DNA of 64,000 bases from Polyangium aurulentum (GCA_945875545.1 CAMCKZ010000002.1:1-64000), one strand, 5' to 3'. Shown: positions 8,793-17,921, counted from the first letter of the stretch. Numbers and translations are program-made. The notes: generated by a model not told the origin, from the letters alone.

Positions 8793-9706
8793 CAAAGCCG
8801 GGGCCTCGCCGGGCCACGTTTGAGGTCGTCGTTGCGGCCTTTTTTTGGAGCACCGCGGGCATCGGAATTGAGTCGGCGTCCCTACCCGGTTCGGCGATTG
8901 CGGGCTGGCGCTCGCTCTTCGCGTTGCCCATCGTGGGCCTATTTGCTTTTCGCGATCCTGCGGTGCGGCGTTGTTTTCCCCAGGCCATTCGCGACCCTCT
9001 CGTGTGGTTCACGGCGGCGGTGTACGCGGCGATGGTTCAACTCTTTGTGGTCGCCACAACGCTCACCGGTGCCGCGAGCGCGATATTCTTGCAGTATACA
9101 TCTCCCGTTTTTTTGTTGCTGTTGGCAGGGCCCATGCTTGGCGAGTGGCCCGAGCGTCGAGACAAGGTGGCCATCGGGGTAGCCATGCTCGGAATGCTCT
9201 GCTTTTTCTCCGACGGCCTCGATGCCAATGGGCTCCACGGAAAGCTGCTCGCCCTCGGGTCTGCGCTCGGATACGGACTCTTTCCGATTCTTCTCCGGCG
9301 CCTCCAAAGGCGCGGCGGCACCCTCGGCGAAGCGGCTCCGTCCCTCGTTCTTCCTCTGGCCAATATCCTTGTCTTCGCGAGCGTGGCCCTGCGCGGTGAT
9401 CTCGTCTGCCCTCTCGATGCCTCGGGCTTTCGCCTGCTCATCGGCCTGGGGGTTCTCCAACATGCCTTGCCGTACATTCTTTATCGCCGCGCCATTCACT
9501 CGTTGCCGGCCCTCGATGTGGCCCTCCTCACGCTGATCGAACCCCTCTTGAATCCGTTTTGGGTCTGGTTTTTTCGCGGAACGATCCCCTCGCGCGGCAC
9601 GCTGATTGGCGGGTCGATTGTGCTGACAACCGTGCTTTTTCACACACTTGCGCGTGCCCACTCGGCGCCAAAATACGTGCATGTGGATGAACCCGTTGCC
9701 GACTAA
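8789..9706 (+). CDS. EamA/DMT-family transporter
   Basis: 305 residues, ten predicted transmembrane helices in two repeats, typical of the drug/metabolite transporter (EamA, RhaT-like) superfamily. The first repeat opens with FEVVVAAFFWSTAGIGIE and the second holds GSALGYGLFPILLRR. The GTG at 8789 overlaps the DUF3025 stop (GTGA); an upstream TTG at 8765 would add eight non-membrane residues. Substrates of the family include amino acids and other metabolites; none can be assigned here. Confidence 0.85.
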   Translation: MTKPGPRRATFEVVVAAFFWSTAGIGIESASLPGSAIAGWRSLFALPIVGLFAFRDPAVRRCFPQAIRDPLVWFTAAVYAAMVQLFVVATTLTGAASAIFLQYTSPVFLLLLAGPMLGEWPERRDKVAIGVAMLGMLCFFSDGLDANGLHGKLLALGSALGYGLFPILLRRLQRRGGTLGEAAPSLVLPLANILVFASVALRGDLVCPLDASGFRLLIGLGVLQHALPYILYRRAIHSLPALDVALLTLIEPLLNPFWVWFFRGTIPSRGTLIGGSIVLTTVLFHTLARAHSAPKYVHVDEPVAD

Positions 9707-9717
9707 GGTACGTCTCC

Positions 9718-10707
9718 ATGCGCGACCTCAGTGACCCTCCCGTCTCGTTGCTTGGTCGTTCGAGGGCGCCCGCGTTTGGATCGTATGGAGGTGCGTTGCC
9801 GCCCGTCGATTGGGCGCAACTTCCCACCCGCGGGCGCGGTGCTCTGCGCACCAAACACTGGATCTACGCGACGCTCGCGTGCGATGATTTGCTGGTAGCC
9901 GTCGCCGTCATCGACCTTGGCTACGCCACAAAAGTTTTCGCTTTTGCCTTCGACAAAGTGAGTCGCAGCGTCGTCGCGCGCGAGTCGATTTTGGCACCCC
10001 CCAAGCTCGCGCGCCTCGCTTCAAGCCTCGAGGGCGAGCGGCTCATCGACTTCCATTTCGGCGGATCAACCGTGGTCATGAACCGCGACCGCCATGCCAT
10101 TCGCGCGTCGGTGAAGCTTGGCTCCATCGCCATCGATGCGGAACTCGACGACACGAATGCGCCGCCGTCGATCGGCGCGGTGGTCGATCTCGGAGGCCAA
10201 CATTTTCACGCCACCGAGAAACGAAGCCTCGTGGCGTGGCGGGGTGCGGTCGTCGCCGGCACCCAGCGGTGGGCGGTGCGCGAGGGTGTCGCCGGATTTG
10301 ATTTTTCCTGCGGATTTCCTCACCGTAAGACCCATTGGCATTGGGGCTATTTTCTCGGAACCACCGCCGCCGGAGAGCCTATCGCGATGAATCTCGTCGA
10401 GGGATTTGTCGGCGAGGCCGAGTGCGCGGTGTGGTTTCGCGGCAAGGTGCACGGCGTGGGTGAGGGCCGCTTCACGTTTGATCGCACGCGCTCCTACGGC
10501 AAATGGGAGGTGCGCTCCACCGATGGCGCCATCGATCTCACGCTCACGCCTTGCGACGTCCACGAAGAGTTTCTGGAACTCGGCATCATTGGCGCGCGCT
10601 ACCGGCAGCCGATCGGCCTCTTCTCCGGGTCCATCTCCATCGACGGCGAAAGATTGAACATCGACAAGGCCGTCGGCGTCGTGGAAGACCAGCGCGTTCG
10701 GTGGTAG
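9718..10707 (+). CDS. DUF2804 family protein
   Basis: 329 residues with the layout of DUF2804: an N-terminal RTKHWIYATLACDDLLVAVAV block, repeated beta-strands, a central HRKTHWHWGYFLGT motif rich in His and Trp, and a C-terminal VEDQRVRW. The fold resembles lipocalin/AttH-like carotenoid hydratase relatives, so binding of a hydrophobic ligand is possible, but no function is established. It sits 11 bases after the EamA gene and 25 bases before the DTW gene and is probably co-transcribed. Confidence 0.75.
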   Translation: MRDLSDPPVSLLGRSRAPAFGSYGGALPPVDWAQLPTRGRGALRTKHWIYATLACDDLLVAVAVIDLGYATKVFAFAFDKVSRSVVARESILAPPKLARLASSLEGERLIDFHFGGSTVVMNRDRHAIRASVKLGSIAIDAELDDTNAPPSIGAVVDLGGQHFHATEKRSLVAWRGAVVAGTQRWAVREGVAGFDFSCGFPHRKTHWHWGYFLGTTAAGEPIAMNLVEGFVGEAECAVWFRGKVHGVGEGRFTFDRTRSYGKWEVRSTDGAIDLTLTPCDVHEEFLELGIIGARYRQPIGLFSGSISIDGERLNIDKAVGVVEDQRVRW

Positions 10708-10732
10708 CCGGAACCGCTATACATCCAATACA

Positions 10733-12028
10733 GTGAATCACGACGCACCGACAGAACATATACCGCGCTCATCCTCGGTAAGCCCGCTACCCGAGCTCAC
10801 GGGCCCTCGGGAGATGACGGCGCGAGCTCTCTGTGCCCGGTGCCGCCGACCCGAGCCCGTGTGTTATTGCACGCATTTATCCACGATTCCATCGGCGACG
10901 CGCGTTGTGGTCCTTCAGCACCCGCGGGAAGAAGACCGGCCCATTGGTACGGCGCACATGGCGAGCCTGTGCCTCCCCAATTCGGAACTGCACGTGGGTT
11001 TGGCGTTCGACGACACGCCGCTGATGGCCCGCCTTCTTAGCGACCCCCAGCGCAAGGCGGTGCTGCTGTACCCCGGTGAAGGCGCCCTCGACATCGTCGC
11101 GCATCCGCCGAAAGAGCCGCTCACCATGATCGTCGTGGACGGCACCTGGGCCCAAGCCAAAAAACTTGTGAAGCTGAATCCGCGTTTGGCCGCCTTGCCG
11201 CGCGTATCGTTTGTGCCGCCAACTCCCAGCGAATACCGCATTCGACGCGAGCCCAAAGACACCTACCTTTCGACGCTCGAATCCCTCGTTCTTGTGCTCG
11301 GTGCCCTCGAGGGCGACCCCCATAAATTCGCGCCGATGCTCGCGCCCTTTCGCGCCATGATCGATCGGCAGCTCGACTGCGAAGAGACGTTTCAGGGTTC
11401 ACGAACGCGCAAGCGACGAAAAGTGAAACGGCCCGAACGCTCCTCGCTGCCCGACGCGCTGACGAGTTCGGCGCACACCCGCGTGTGCGTCAGCGGCGAA
11501 GCCAACGCGTGGGCCTATGCCTCGCCGGAGCGCAAACGCGAAGGCTATCGCGACGAGGTGGTGGTGTGGACGGCATTGCGTTTGGAGACCGGCGAGTCGT
11601 TCCAGATGATTGCCGCGCCCGTCGGTGCGCCGTCGGTCGGAACGCCGTTTCACGCGGAAATTTCCATGGCTTCAATGATCAACGGGGCGACGCGATCCGA
11701 GCTTCTTTCGGCCTGGTCGGCCTTTGTTCGACCCACCGACGTGCTCTGTTCGTGGGGTCATCACGCGCCCGCGCTCTTTCTGCACGAGGGTGCGAACTTG
11801 CCGGATGCGCGCGTGGATGTGCGGTCGCTCGCGCGCATTCTTGAGCACGGCGCCGTGGGCACGTTGGAAGACCATGCGGCGCGTTTGGGCGAACATTCGA
11901 CGACGCCCCATCTAGGCTTTGAGCAGGGCCTTGAGCAGGGCTTTGGCCGCGCCGCCCGGCGACTCGAACTGCTTACGCGAATCACTCGCCACATCATCAC
12001 GACAGACCCTTCGCCGAAGCGGTGTTAA
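10733..12028 (+). CDS. DTW-domain tRNA aminocarboxypropyltransferase with C-terminal extension
   Basis: 431 residues. Residues ~30-220 are a DTW domain (TapT/YfiP type), which makes acp3U in tRNA from SAM: a zinc-like CARC...CYC cluster, VVLQHPRE, and VDGTWAQAKKL containing the DxTW signature. TapT-like proteins usually end soon after this. Here about 200 further residues follow a basic linker (RTRKRRKVKR). Their pattern (HAEISMASMINGATRSELLSAW, then VDVRSLARIL and LEDHAARLG) recalls a DnaQ/RNase H-like exonuclease with lost acidic residues. GTG start at 10733; an ATG at 10814 is an alternative. Confidence 0.8.
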   Translation: MNHDAPTEHIPRSSSVSPLPELTGPREMTARALCARCRRPEPVCYCTHLSTIPSATRVVVLQHPREEDRPIGTAHMASLCLPNSELHVGLAFDDTPLMARLLSDPQRKAVLLYPGEGALDIVAHPPKEPLTMIVVDGTWAQAKKLVKLNPRLAALPRVSFVPPTPSEYRIRREPKDTYLSTLESLVLVLGALEGDPHKFAPMLAPFRAMIDRQLDCEETFQGSRTRKRRKVKRPERSSLPDALTSSAHTRVCVSGEANAWAYASPERKREGYRDEVVVWTALRLETGESFQMIAAPVGAPSVGTPFHAEISMASMINGATRSELLSAWSAFVRPTDVLCSWGHHAPALFLHEGANLPDARVDVRSLARILEHGAVGTLEDHAARLGEHSTTPHLGFEQGLEQGFGRAARRLELLTRITRHIITTDPSPKRC

Positions 12029-12037
12029 GGGTGCAGT

Positions 12038-12946
12038 CTACATGTTTTCTTCCCGGTGTCGAAACCGCGAATGCACGGGGATGTCTTCCACAATTCCCTG
12101 GTATTTTCCGTTGTATACGTCGCTCGTGAGCCAGCGCTCCTCGGCTTCGAGGTTGACTTTCGCCACAACTTTTTGCCATACGCGTTTTGCCGCGTGCCAC
12201 TTGTAACCGCGCAGGCGCAGTCGCTCTTTTGTCTCGAACGCGCTGCCAAATGCTTGCAACAGCACCGAGGGCTCGCGCATTTTTGTGAGCACGCCCTGCA
12301 GGTACGATTGCCCGGTTGACGGGTCTTCCAGGGTGAGCAGGTGCAGCGTGCCCGCGGCGTCGGCCTCGGCCCGATGGTTGCCGATAAAGAAGCCGTGAAA
12401 GACCGTGAGCACTTCAAGTTTCGCCGCCGGAATTCCGCTCGCGGCCCAGTCGACTTGTTCGAGGGAGCAGCCCCAAATGGGTCTCCGTTCGTTATCTGAA
12501 ACGTCGAGAAAACCCTCGATAAATGGCCGATCAAACCCCGCGTTGTGCGCGATGACAATGGCCGCGGAACGAAGAATTTCGAGGGCACGCTTTCGGTCAA
12601 TGTGTTGGCCGCGCACGGCGTCGTCGGTGAGGCCCGTGAGCGCGATGATCTCCGGCGTCAGCGGCGAACCCGGGTCTTCGAGGCCCGAGAATGCTTCGCC
12701 ATAAGCGACCACGGTGCCGCTTCGGCGGTCGTACAAAAAGGGCACCATCGCGAGCTCGATGAGGGCGTCGCGATGGGCATCAAGACCTGTTGTTTCGCAG
12801 TCGACCACGAGGCCCGTGCTCAGGTGTTCCGCGTTCTCGGCGCGCCACGTTTCATCGGCGAATGCGGGCGCTTGAAGGGGCAACCGGAGGCGCCGCACGA
12901 GCACCTCGGTCGTTTCTGGGGTGACGGCAAGACCTTGGTAAAACAT
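12038..12946 (-). CDS. DnaQ-like 3'-5' exonuclease (DEDDh)
   Basis: 302 residues. The exonuclease domain (about 45-215) has all DEDDh motifs: VVDCETTG (Exo I), IVIAHNAGFDRPF (Exo II) and HRAEADA (Exo III). TPEIIALTGLTDD is the usual connecting segment. The final ~85 residues contain RGYKWHAAKRVWQK, similar to small C-terminal modules in some DnaQ-like proteins, and may bind nucleic acid. It is likely a proofreading-type or repair exonuclease rather than the replicative epsilon subunit. It converges on the DTW gene with a nine-base gap. Identical 14-base sequences lie at both ends of the gene. Confidence 0.9.
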   Translation of the reverse strand: MFYQGLAVTPETTEVLVRRLRLPLQAPAFADETWRAENAEHLSTGLVVDCETTGLDAHRDALIELAMVPFLYDRRSGTVVAYGEAFSGLEDPGSPLTPEIIALTGLTDDAVRGQHIDRKRALEILRSAAIVIAHNAGFDRPFIEGFLDVSDNERRPIWGCSLEQVDWAASGIPAAKLEVLTVFHGFFIGNHRAEADAAGTLHLLTLEDPSTGQSYLQGVLTKMREPSVLLQAFGSAFETKERLRLRGYKWHAAKRVWQKVVAKVNLEAEERWLTSDVYNGKYQGIVEDIPVHSRFRHREENM

Positions 12947-12993
12947 GGGTGCAGTCTACACGGCTCTTACGCCAGTGTGATGACGCGATTTCT

Positions 12994-14130
12994 TTAGAAA
13001 TACCCGACGACACCGAGGATTTTGTCGCGGCCGAAGAGGTCGAGGTGGGGCGCGACAACCAAGCCCGTCTCGGCACCGGGTACTTTTTTCGGCGCAAACA
13101 AATACCAACCGGTACCGAATGCGGTGCCCGCGATGGCGGCACCCAAGCTGATATTTCCCAAGAGTGCGTCGGTGTCGACGGCGTTGTAGTTCTCGCGCAG
13201 ACTCGAGCAAAGCGTGCCGAATTGCGCGGGATTTCCGCTGGACCCGCAAGCTCCCGGGCCGCCGCCACGACTGACGATCAGCGCCTCTGCCTCGGTTGCG
13301 TGGGTGGCGGCTTGCTGTTTTGCCAGAAAAAATACCACGGCACCCACCGTGCCGACAGCGCCCACGCCGAGGCCCACGTAGACAGGCGCGAGCTGGGCAG
13401 GTTCATCGAAAATACTTGAACCAAACGAGCCGGCCGTTGCACTTTTTACAGGGGAATCTGCAGGGCCCGATGCGACCGGCGCGAGGGAGAGGACGGGCGC
13501 GCCTGACGCGACGGGCAGCAACACCGGGGCGACGACGGGCGAAGAATCGGCCACGCGTAGTTCGAACCGCTCACCGGAGGCGAAGACGCGATCGCCCTCG
13601 CGCAGCACGGTGCCAGCTTCGCCCTCGACGCTGAAATGGCGCGGGCCAACCTCGACCTCGACGACCCCTCCGCGACCCGAAACGGGCGAGGCCACGTTGT
13701 CGATCACCAAACGCCGTGCGCTCGCAATTTCGACAACAATTCGAGGCACTTTGGCCGCTGCGGCTTCGATGCCGCGCCGCGCTTCGTCGCGCTGCGTGGG
13801 CGAGGGGCTGGCCGACTCGGCGAGGAAGGCTTCAAAGCTGCGTTTTGCCTCCAATGGCCGATTGGAACGCAGCGCGCATTGCGCGATATTCAAAAGCACC
13901 GACGGATGCCGTTTGAGGGAAAGTGCCTGAAGAAATGATACGCGTGCGCCCTCGAAATCGCCGCGATCGAAGAGGTCGACGCCCTCTTGAAAACGGGCGC
14001 GCGCGGCGTTGGTTGTGGCGGTGCTGGCATCCGCTGCCGCCTGGGCCTGGGCCTGGCCCGAGCCCGCACCAAGCATCAGCGAAAGAACAGCGGCAAATGG
14101 CTTAAGGCTGTGACGTGTCCTCATCATCAT
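12994..14130 (-). CDS. Secreted TPR-containing envelope protein
   Basis: 378 residues. A signal peptide (FAAVLSLMLGAGSGQAQA) is followed by TPR-like helices (ARFQEGVDLFDRGDFEGARVSFLQAL, then HPSVLLNIAQCALRSNRPLEA). A beta-rich PEGA-like segment follows (IVVEIASARRLVIDN..., resembling the beta modules that follow TPRs in such proteins), then a Pro/Ala/Ser linker and two hydrophobic stretches near the C-terminus (PVYVGLGVGAVGTVGAVVFFLA and GAAIAGTAFGTGWYLFAP). This architecture is common in myxobacterial envelope proteins of unknown function. It is the third gene of a minus-strand group with the two genes upstream. Confidence 0.7.
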   Translation of the reverse strand: MMMRTRHSLKPFAAVLSLMLGAGSGQAQAQAAADASTATTNAARARFQEGVDLFDRGDFEGARVSFLQALSLKRHPSVLLNIAQCALRSNRPLEAKRSFEAFLAESASPSPTQRDEARRGIEAAAAKVPRIVVEIASARRLVIDNVASPVSGRGGVVEVEVGPRHFSVEGEAGTVLREGDRVFASGERFELRVADSSPVVAPVLLPVASGAPVLSLAPVASGPADSPVKSATAGSFGSSIFDEPAQLAPVYVGLGVGAVGTVGAVVFFLAKQQAATHATEAEALIVSRGGGPGACGSSGNPAQFGTLCSSLRENYNAVDTDALLGNISLGAAIAGTAFGTGWYLFAPKKVPGAETGLVVAPHLDLFGRDKILGVVGYF

Positions 14131-14169
14131 AGGGATTTCACGCTACAAAGACAGAGCCACGAGACCAAT

Positions 14170-15402
14170 TCAAAACGGGTTGTCGCGAACGATAGGCGGT
14201 GCCGCGCTGGAATTCACCGCCTTGGGCGGAGTGTGCGCCTTGGGGGCGGGCGTCGGCACGTCGCGAGGGACGACCGGGTCGGAAGGTGCGACGGCGGGCG
14301 CGGCGGGCGCGACGGGTGCTGGCGGGGCCAAAACCGGGGCGGGCTGGGCAGACGGCGCGGGCAACGCGGACTTCGCGGCCGCGGGAGACGGAGGCCATGC
14401 GGGGGCCGCTGGCCGGGCTGGCGCCGCAGTTCGCGCCGCAAGCGCACCCGAATCGGGAGCAATGGGCTCGGCCGCTTGGCCTGCGGTGCCGGCGACACCT
14501 TCGGTCACAAGGTCTTCGTCGGACGGGGGAGGAGGCACATCGCGGATCGCTTCTTCTTCGACAACCGGTGGCGGCGCTTCGCGCGGGCGAACGACGGTGC
14601 TCGCTTTTTCGACGCCCGGCGGGGCATCGAACGTGCCGCGGGCCTTGAGGACCACCGCCGCCATGGCGAACAGCGTGACCGCCGCGATCAGCGCAGGAAT
14701 TACCGGTGCCTTCGCCGGTGGGCGACCCTTGGGGGGTCGAAGTGTCGGCGCATTTGCAGCGTTGCCCACGTTGCCCAAGTGGCCCGGCAGCGTGACAGCT
14801 GCCATGGAAGGCACCGTGCGCTGCCGTGAAGGTGCACGCGAATCGTTGAAGACGATGCTTGGGCCATCATTTTTCACGGCCACGCGGCTCGCCGGGGTGC
14901 TCAGCGTCGTTTCGGATTTGACCGATGGCTCCGGCACGCTCCGCAGTTTTTTCTTGACTTTGGCCGACTGGCTTGGCGGTGCAACCGTGGTCGTGAGCGC
15001 CTTGACGTCGCCTCCCGGCAGCACCCCAGCCTCAGGCAGGACTACCCGCGGAATCGCGAGAGGCGTGGCGTCGGGGCGCGCCAGGCGCGGGGCCACCAAC
15101 TCGGCGATGGCTGCGACCGGGGCCACCAACTCGGCGATGGCTGCGACCGGGGCCACCGCGGCGGGTGGCGCAAATTCCGGTGCCAGGCCCGCGTCGGCGC
15201 TCGCAAAATTTGGGACCGCCGCGGCAGGCGGGATGACGACCTCGCTCGCGGCGGCGAACTCGGGGGCCTTCGGGTTCAGCGATGGAGGCATACTCGGACG
15301 CCGGCGGAACGAGGGCACCACCGCGTCGGCCACGCGGTCTAGCGCCGCTGTTTCGTCGGTCGAGGATTCACCCATAGGTACGTGTCGTAGCGTTTCGCTC
15401 AC
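14170..15402 (-). CDS. Pro/Ala-rich single-pass membrane protein
   Basis: 410 residues, mostly low complexity (Ala, Pro, Val, Ser). One clear membrane helix lies near residue 245 (VIPALIAAVTLFAMAAVVL), preceded by basic KGRPPAK. A cytoplasmic N-terminal half and an extracytoplasmic, Pro-rich C-terminal half are therefore predicted, as in TonB-like spacers. The GTG start at 15402 overlaps the upstream lipoprotein stop by four bases; an ATG lies nine codons further in. A 30-base segment is tandemly duplicated (15091-15120 and 15121-15150), doubling PVAAIAELVA in the product. No family recognised. Confidence 0.6.
   Translation of the reverse strand: MSETLRHVPMGESSTDETAALDRVADAVVPSFRRRPSMPPSLNPKAPEFAAASEVVIPPAAAVPNFASADAGLAPEFAPPAAVAPVAAIAELVAPVAAIAELVAPRLARPDATPLAIPRVVLPEAGVLPGGDVKALTTTVAPPSQSAKVKKKLRSVPEPSVKSETTLSTPASRVAVKNDGPSIVFNDSRAPSRQRTVPSMAAVTLPGHLGNVGNAANAPTLRPPKGRPPAKAPVIPALIAAVTLFAMAAVVLKARGTFDAPPGVEKASTVVRPREAPPPVVEEEAIRDVPPPPSDEDLVTEGVAGTAGQAAEPIAPDSGALAARTAAPARPAAPAWPPSPAAAKSALPAPSAQPAPVLAPPAPVAPAAPAVAPSDPVVPRDVPTPAPKAHTPPKAVNSSAAPPIVRDNPF
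15091..15150. repeat. Two perfect tandem copies of a 30-bp unit
   Basis: Bases 15091-15120 and 15121-15150 are identical. The unit is a multiple of three, so it inserts ten residues in frame in the Pro/Ala-rich protein. Probably a recent slippage duplication. Confidence 0.95.
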
Positions 15403-16163
15403 CGTGGTTCAAGGCTCGTGCGCGAGCCCGACGTTCCATGACCGTCTCGCACAAGTAAAAGCGATGGCAAGCTCACATCGCAAAAAAAAGCAAGACGTGC
15501 CCCGATCTCCGACTCGGCCTCGGGCCCGCGCGCACGGGTCTCGAAAGTAAGCCGGTAACAGCGCCCCCCCGCCGCGGCGTGGGCCCGGAGCGTGCCCAAG
15601 AACAGGTCTCCGCGTTTCCGCTCGGCAAAAGCCTCGTAGGCGACCTCGAGAGCCAAGGGCGCACGCACCGTTCCTCCGTCGATTCGCGTGTCGCGACGCG
15701 GCCCGTCGCCGGGACGATCAACCGATGCACAATACACGCTTGTACTGAAAGCGCCGTCCACGACCTCGGCGAGAAACTTTGAGCCACTCGGGGCATGCTG
15801 GGCCTCGTAACGCTGTTGCGTGTCGCTGACGCTCGCCCAACCTTCCGCGTCCGGAAGCAGCAGCGCGAGAGGCAAATAACCAGCACGACGTTGCTGTCTC
15901 GTGAGCCCAGCAGGCGGGCTAACGGGCTCAGCCATCGGCGCGCCGGGAGAGGCCGACTTGACAACGGGCGAATGTTGTGCATGGGGCGTGCACCCGGCCA
16001 TCATCAAGCCCGCCGTCAAGCCCAGTACACTTCGAGAGCTTCGCCGAAAAAGGTCCGAGCACTTGTTCCAGGGAAAAGACCCACGCGCAGCCGGAAGGTT
16101 GTCGGCGAGGGTCCACCTAAGAAACAAGCGTGAGCCACTCCGGGTGTCGGTTATCGCTCCCAC
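15399..16163 (-). CDS. Putative lipoprotein of unknown function
   Basis: Up to 254 residues. A basic stretch (FRRSSRS), hydrophobic LGLTAGLMMAG and Cys form a signal peptide with lipobox, so the mature protein is probably lipidated. The remainder is a globular ~190-residue domain I do not recognise, with a SVYCASVD region and RCYRLTFETRARG. The start is uncertain: the GTG at 16163 lies inside the end of ilvE, a TTG exists at 16127, and the stretch between carries a dispersed intergenic repeat, so translation may begin later at a weak codon. Its stop overlaps the next gene (GTGA). Confidence 0.55.
   Translation of the reverse strand: MGAITDTRSGSRLFLRWTLADNLPAARGSFPWNKCSDLFRRSSRSVLGLTAGLMMAGCTPHAQHSPVVKSASPGAPMAEPVSPPAGLTRQQRRAGYLPLALLLPDAEGWASVSDTQQRYEAQHAPSGSKFLAEVVDGAFSTSVYCASVDRPGDGPRRDTRIDGGTVRAPLALEVAYEAFAERKRGDLFLGTLRAHAAAGGRCYRLTFETRARGPEAESEIGARLAFFCDVSLPSLLLVRDGHGTSGSRTSLEPR
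16085..16114. repeat. Dispersed gene-end repeat, copy A
   Basis: 30 bases differing at one position from 50206-50235. The core GGTTGTCGGCGAGGGTCC is shared in shortened form with three more sites. This copy lies directly after the ilvE stop codon. Confidence 0.85.
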
Positions 16164-17040
16164 TTACGATGTCGAAGTAACGCGCTTGCAGTGCCTTGGT
16201 GATGGGGCCTCGGCCGCCTTTGCCGATCGTCCGGTCATCGACCTCGCGGACCGGGGTAACCTCGGCGGCGGTGCCTGTGAAAAAGACCTCGTCGGCGAGC
16301 CACAGTTGCTCGCGTGTAAGCCGGCATTCGGAGACGGGGATGCCGTCTTCGCGCGCAATGCGAAGGATGGTGTCCCGGGTAATTCCCGCAAGAACCGAAC
16401 ACGCCAAATCGGGCGTGTGAAGAACGCCGCCCTTGATGACAAAGATATTTTCGCCGGTGCCTTCGCAGACGTTTCCCTGCACGTCGAGAAGAATGGCCTC
16501 GTCGTAGCCGCCGAGTTTGGCCTCGCGTTTGGCGAGCACGCTGTTCGTGTACTGGCCGGTCATTTTCGCCTTCGGAAGATTGATGTTCACGTGCATGCGC
16601 GCGAACGAACTGACCTTGGTGCGAATGCCCTCTTCGATGGCCGACGCGCCGAGGTAGCGGCCCCACTTCCACGCGATCACAGACGTTTTTACCGGATTAT
16701 CTGGGGCGTAAATGCCCATCGCGCCCTCGCCCATGTAGATGATGGGCCGCAGGTAACCCTCCTCCATGTGGTTGGCCGCAAGCACCTCGATACACGCGCG
16801 CTCGATCGCCTCGCGATCATACGTGGGCTTCATCAACGCCAGGTGGCAGGTGTCAAGTAGACGCTGGATGTGGTCTGTCAGACGGAAAATATACGTCTTT
16901 CCGTCGGCGCGTTTGTAGGCGCGAATTCCCTCGAATGCCGCGACTCCGTAGTGAAACGAGTGGGTCAAGACGTGAACGTTCGCCTCTTCCCAAGGCACCA
17001 ATTTGCCGTCCATCCAAATGCTCTTGACCTTATCGACCAT
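16117..17040 (-). CDS. ilvE: Branched-chain-amino-acid aminotransferase
   Basis: 307 residues of class IV PLP aminotransferase. IlvE moves the amino group between glutamate and the keto acids of Val, Leu and Ile. Seen in order: IWMDGKLVPWEEANVHVLTHS, HYGVAAFEGIRAY, the Arg/Tyr-containing substrate segment YLRPIIYMGEG, YTNSVLAKREAKLGGYDEAILLD with the PLP lysine, and the GNVCEGTGENIF phosphate-binding motif. The ATG at 17040 gives the standard N-terminus (MVDKVKSIWMDG); the longer open frame upstream is non-homologous. It may feed the leucine pathway whose degradation genes appear at the end of the window. Confidence 0.93.
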   Translation of the reverse strand: MVDKVKSIWMDGKLVPWEEANVHVLTHSFHYGVAAFEGIRAYKRADGKTYIFRLTDHIQRLLDTCHLALMKPTYDREAIERACIEVLAANHMEEGYLRPIIYMGEGAMGIYAPDNPVKTSVIAWKWGRYLGASAIEEGIRTKVSSFARMHVNINLPKAKMTGQYTNSVLAKREAKLGGYDEAILLDVQGNVCEGTGENIFVIKGGVLHTPDLACSVLAGITRDTILRIAREDGIPVSECRLTREQLWLADEVFFTGTAAEVTPVREVDDRTIGKGGRGPITKALQARYFDIVSGSDNRHPEWLTLVS

Positions 17041-17188
17041 GACGTTCGCTCCTTGACAACGCCGCACGGCGCTTTGACTGGGGGCGCTCCCTAACAACAA
17101 TTGTCTCGCGTTGCACCCGTCACGGCACGCCGCGCCGCGGCAAAACGGGGTCAATTCAGGCGGTTTGGCGGCGGACCCGCAAGACGAT

Positions 17189-17917
17189 TTATCGCGCCCC
17201 GGGCCGCAACAGAACGCGCACGGCACCTTCGCCGCCCTCGTCTGGAAGCGCGGTGCAAAAAGCCGCGACGAACTCGCTGGCCGTGCCCTGCGAAAGCCAC
17301 GCCGCCATCTCCAAACGAAGAACACCTTGGGCCTGCGGCGAGTGCCGCCCCTTGCCGTGAATGATCAAGACGGCGCGCTCACCCAAGGCCACTTCGCGCG
17401 CCAAAAATGCCTCCAATTGAAGGCGCGCCTGATCGGGCTTTAACCCGTGCAAATCCAGTGATTGCGGCACGCTGAAGCCACCGCGTCGCAGCTTTCCGAG
17501 GGTCTCGATGGGTACATCAAGCCGGCGCCCCGTGACGCTCTTGCCGTCTTCGCGAACTTCGAAGCGCGTGCCCGCGTCGACCAGGCTCCGGAGTTGAGCC
17601 CGCACCGCTTCATCGGCGGCAGAAGTGATCGCGGTGTCGTCTTCGAGGCGCGCACGCCGCGCGAGCGATCCGCGCCCCAGCGCATCGACGGCCGTGGGCC
17701 TCGCGTTCAGTGGCGCCACCCCCTCGACGAGCATCGCGAAGGCCTGCCGGTCGTCGTCCTCGTAGACGGCCTCACGAACGGGCGCTGGCTTTGGGCGTTG
17801 AGCACCTGTTTTTGGCGCGTTCGTACCACCGGAGATGGGTGCAGTCTGCACCTTTATCGCGGCGAGTTTCGCGAGGGGATGGTGCGGGTCGGCTTTCGGA
17901 GGACGCTTGGCGCTCAT
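17189..17917 (-). CDS. Smr-domain protein
   Basis: 242 residues from the ATG at 17917. The C-terminal ~85 residues form an Smr (MutS2-related) domain: SLDLHGLKPDQARLQLEAFL, VLIIHGKGRHSPQAQGVLR and a final GGEGAVRVLLR strand. Stand-alone Smr proteins are nucleases; SmrB cleaves mRNA at collided ribosomes. The N-terminal ~150 residues are charged and mostly disordered, typical of the family. It is the last gene of a three-gene group with the 84-residue protein four bases upstream and the ferredoxin. Confidence 0.88.
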   Translation of the reverse strand: MSAKRPPKADPHHPLAKLAAIKVQTAPISGGTNAPKTGAQRPKPAPVREAVYEDDDRQAFAMLVEGVAPLNARPTAVDALGRGSLARRARLEDDTAITSAADEAVRAQLRSLVDAGTRFEVREDGKSVTGRRLDVPIETLGKLRRGGFSVPQSLDLHGLKPDQARLQLEAFLAREVALGERAVLIIHGKGRHSPQAQGVLRLEMAAWLSQGTASEFVAAFCTALPDEGGEGAVRVLLRPGAR

Positions 17918-17921
17918 TCGA

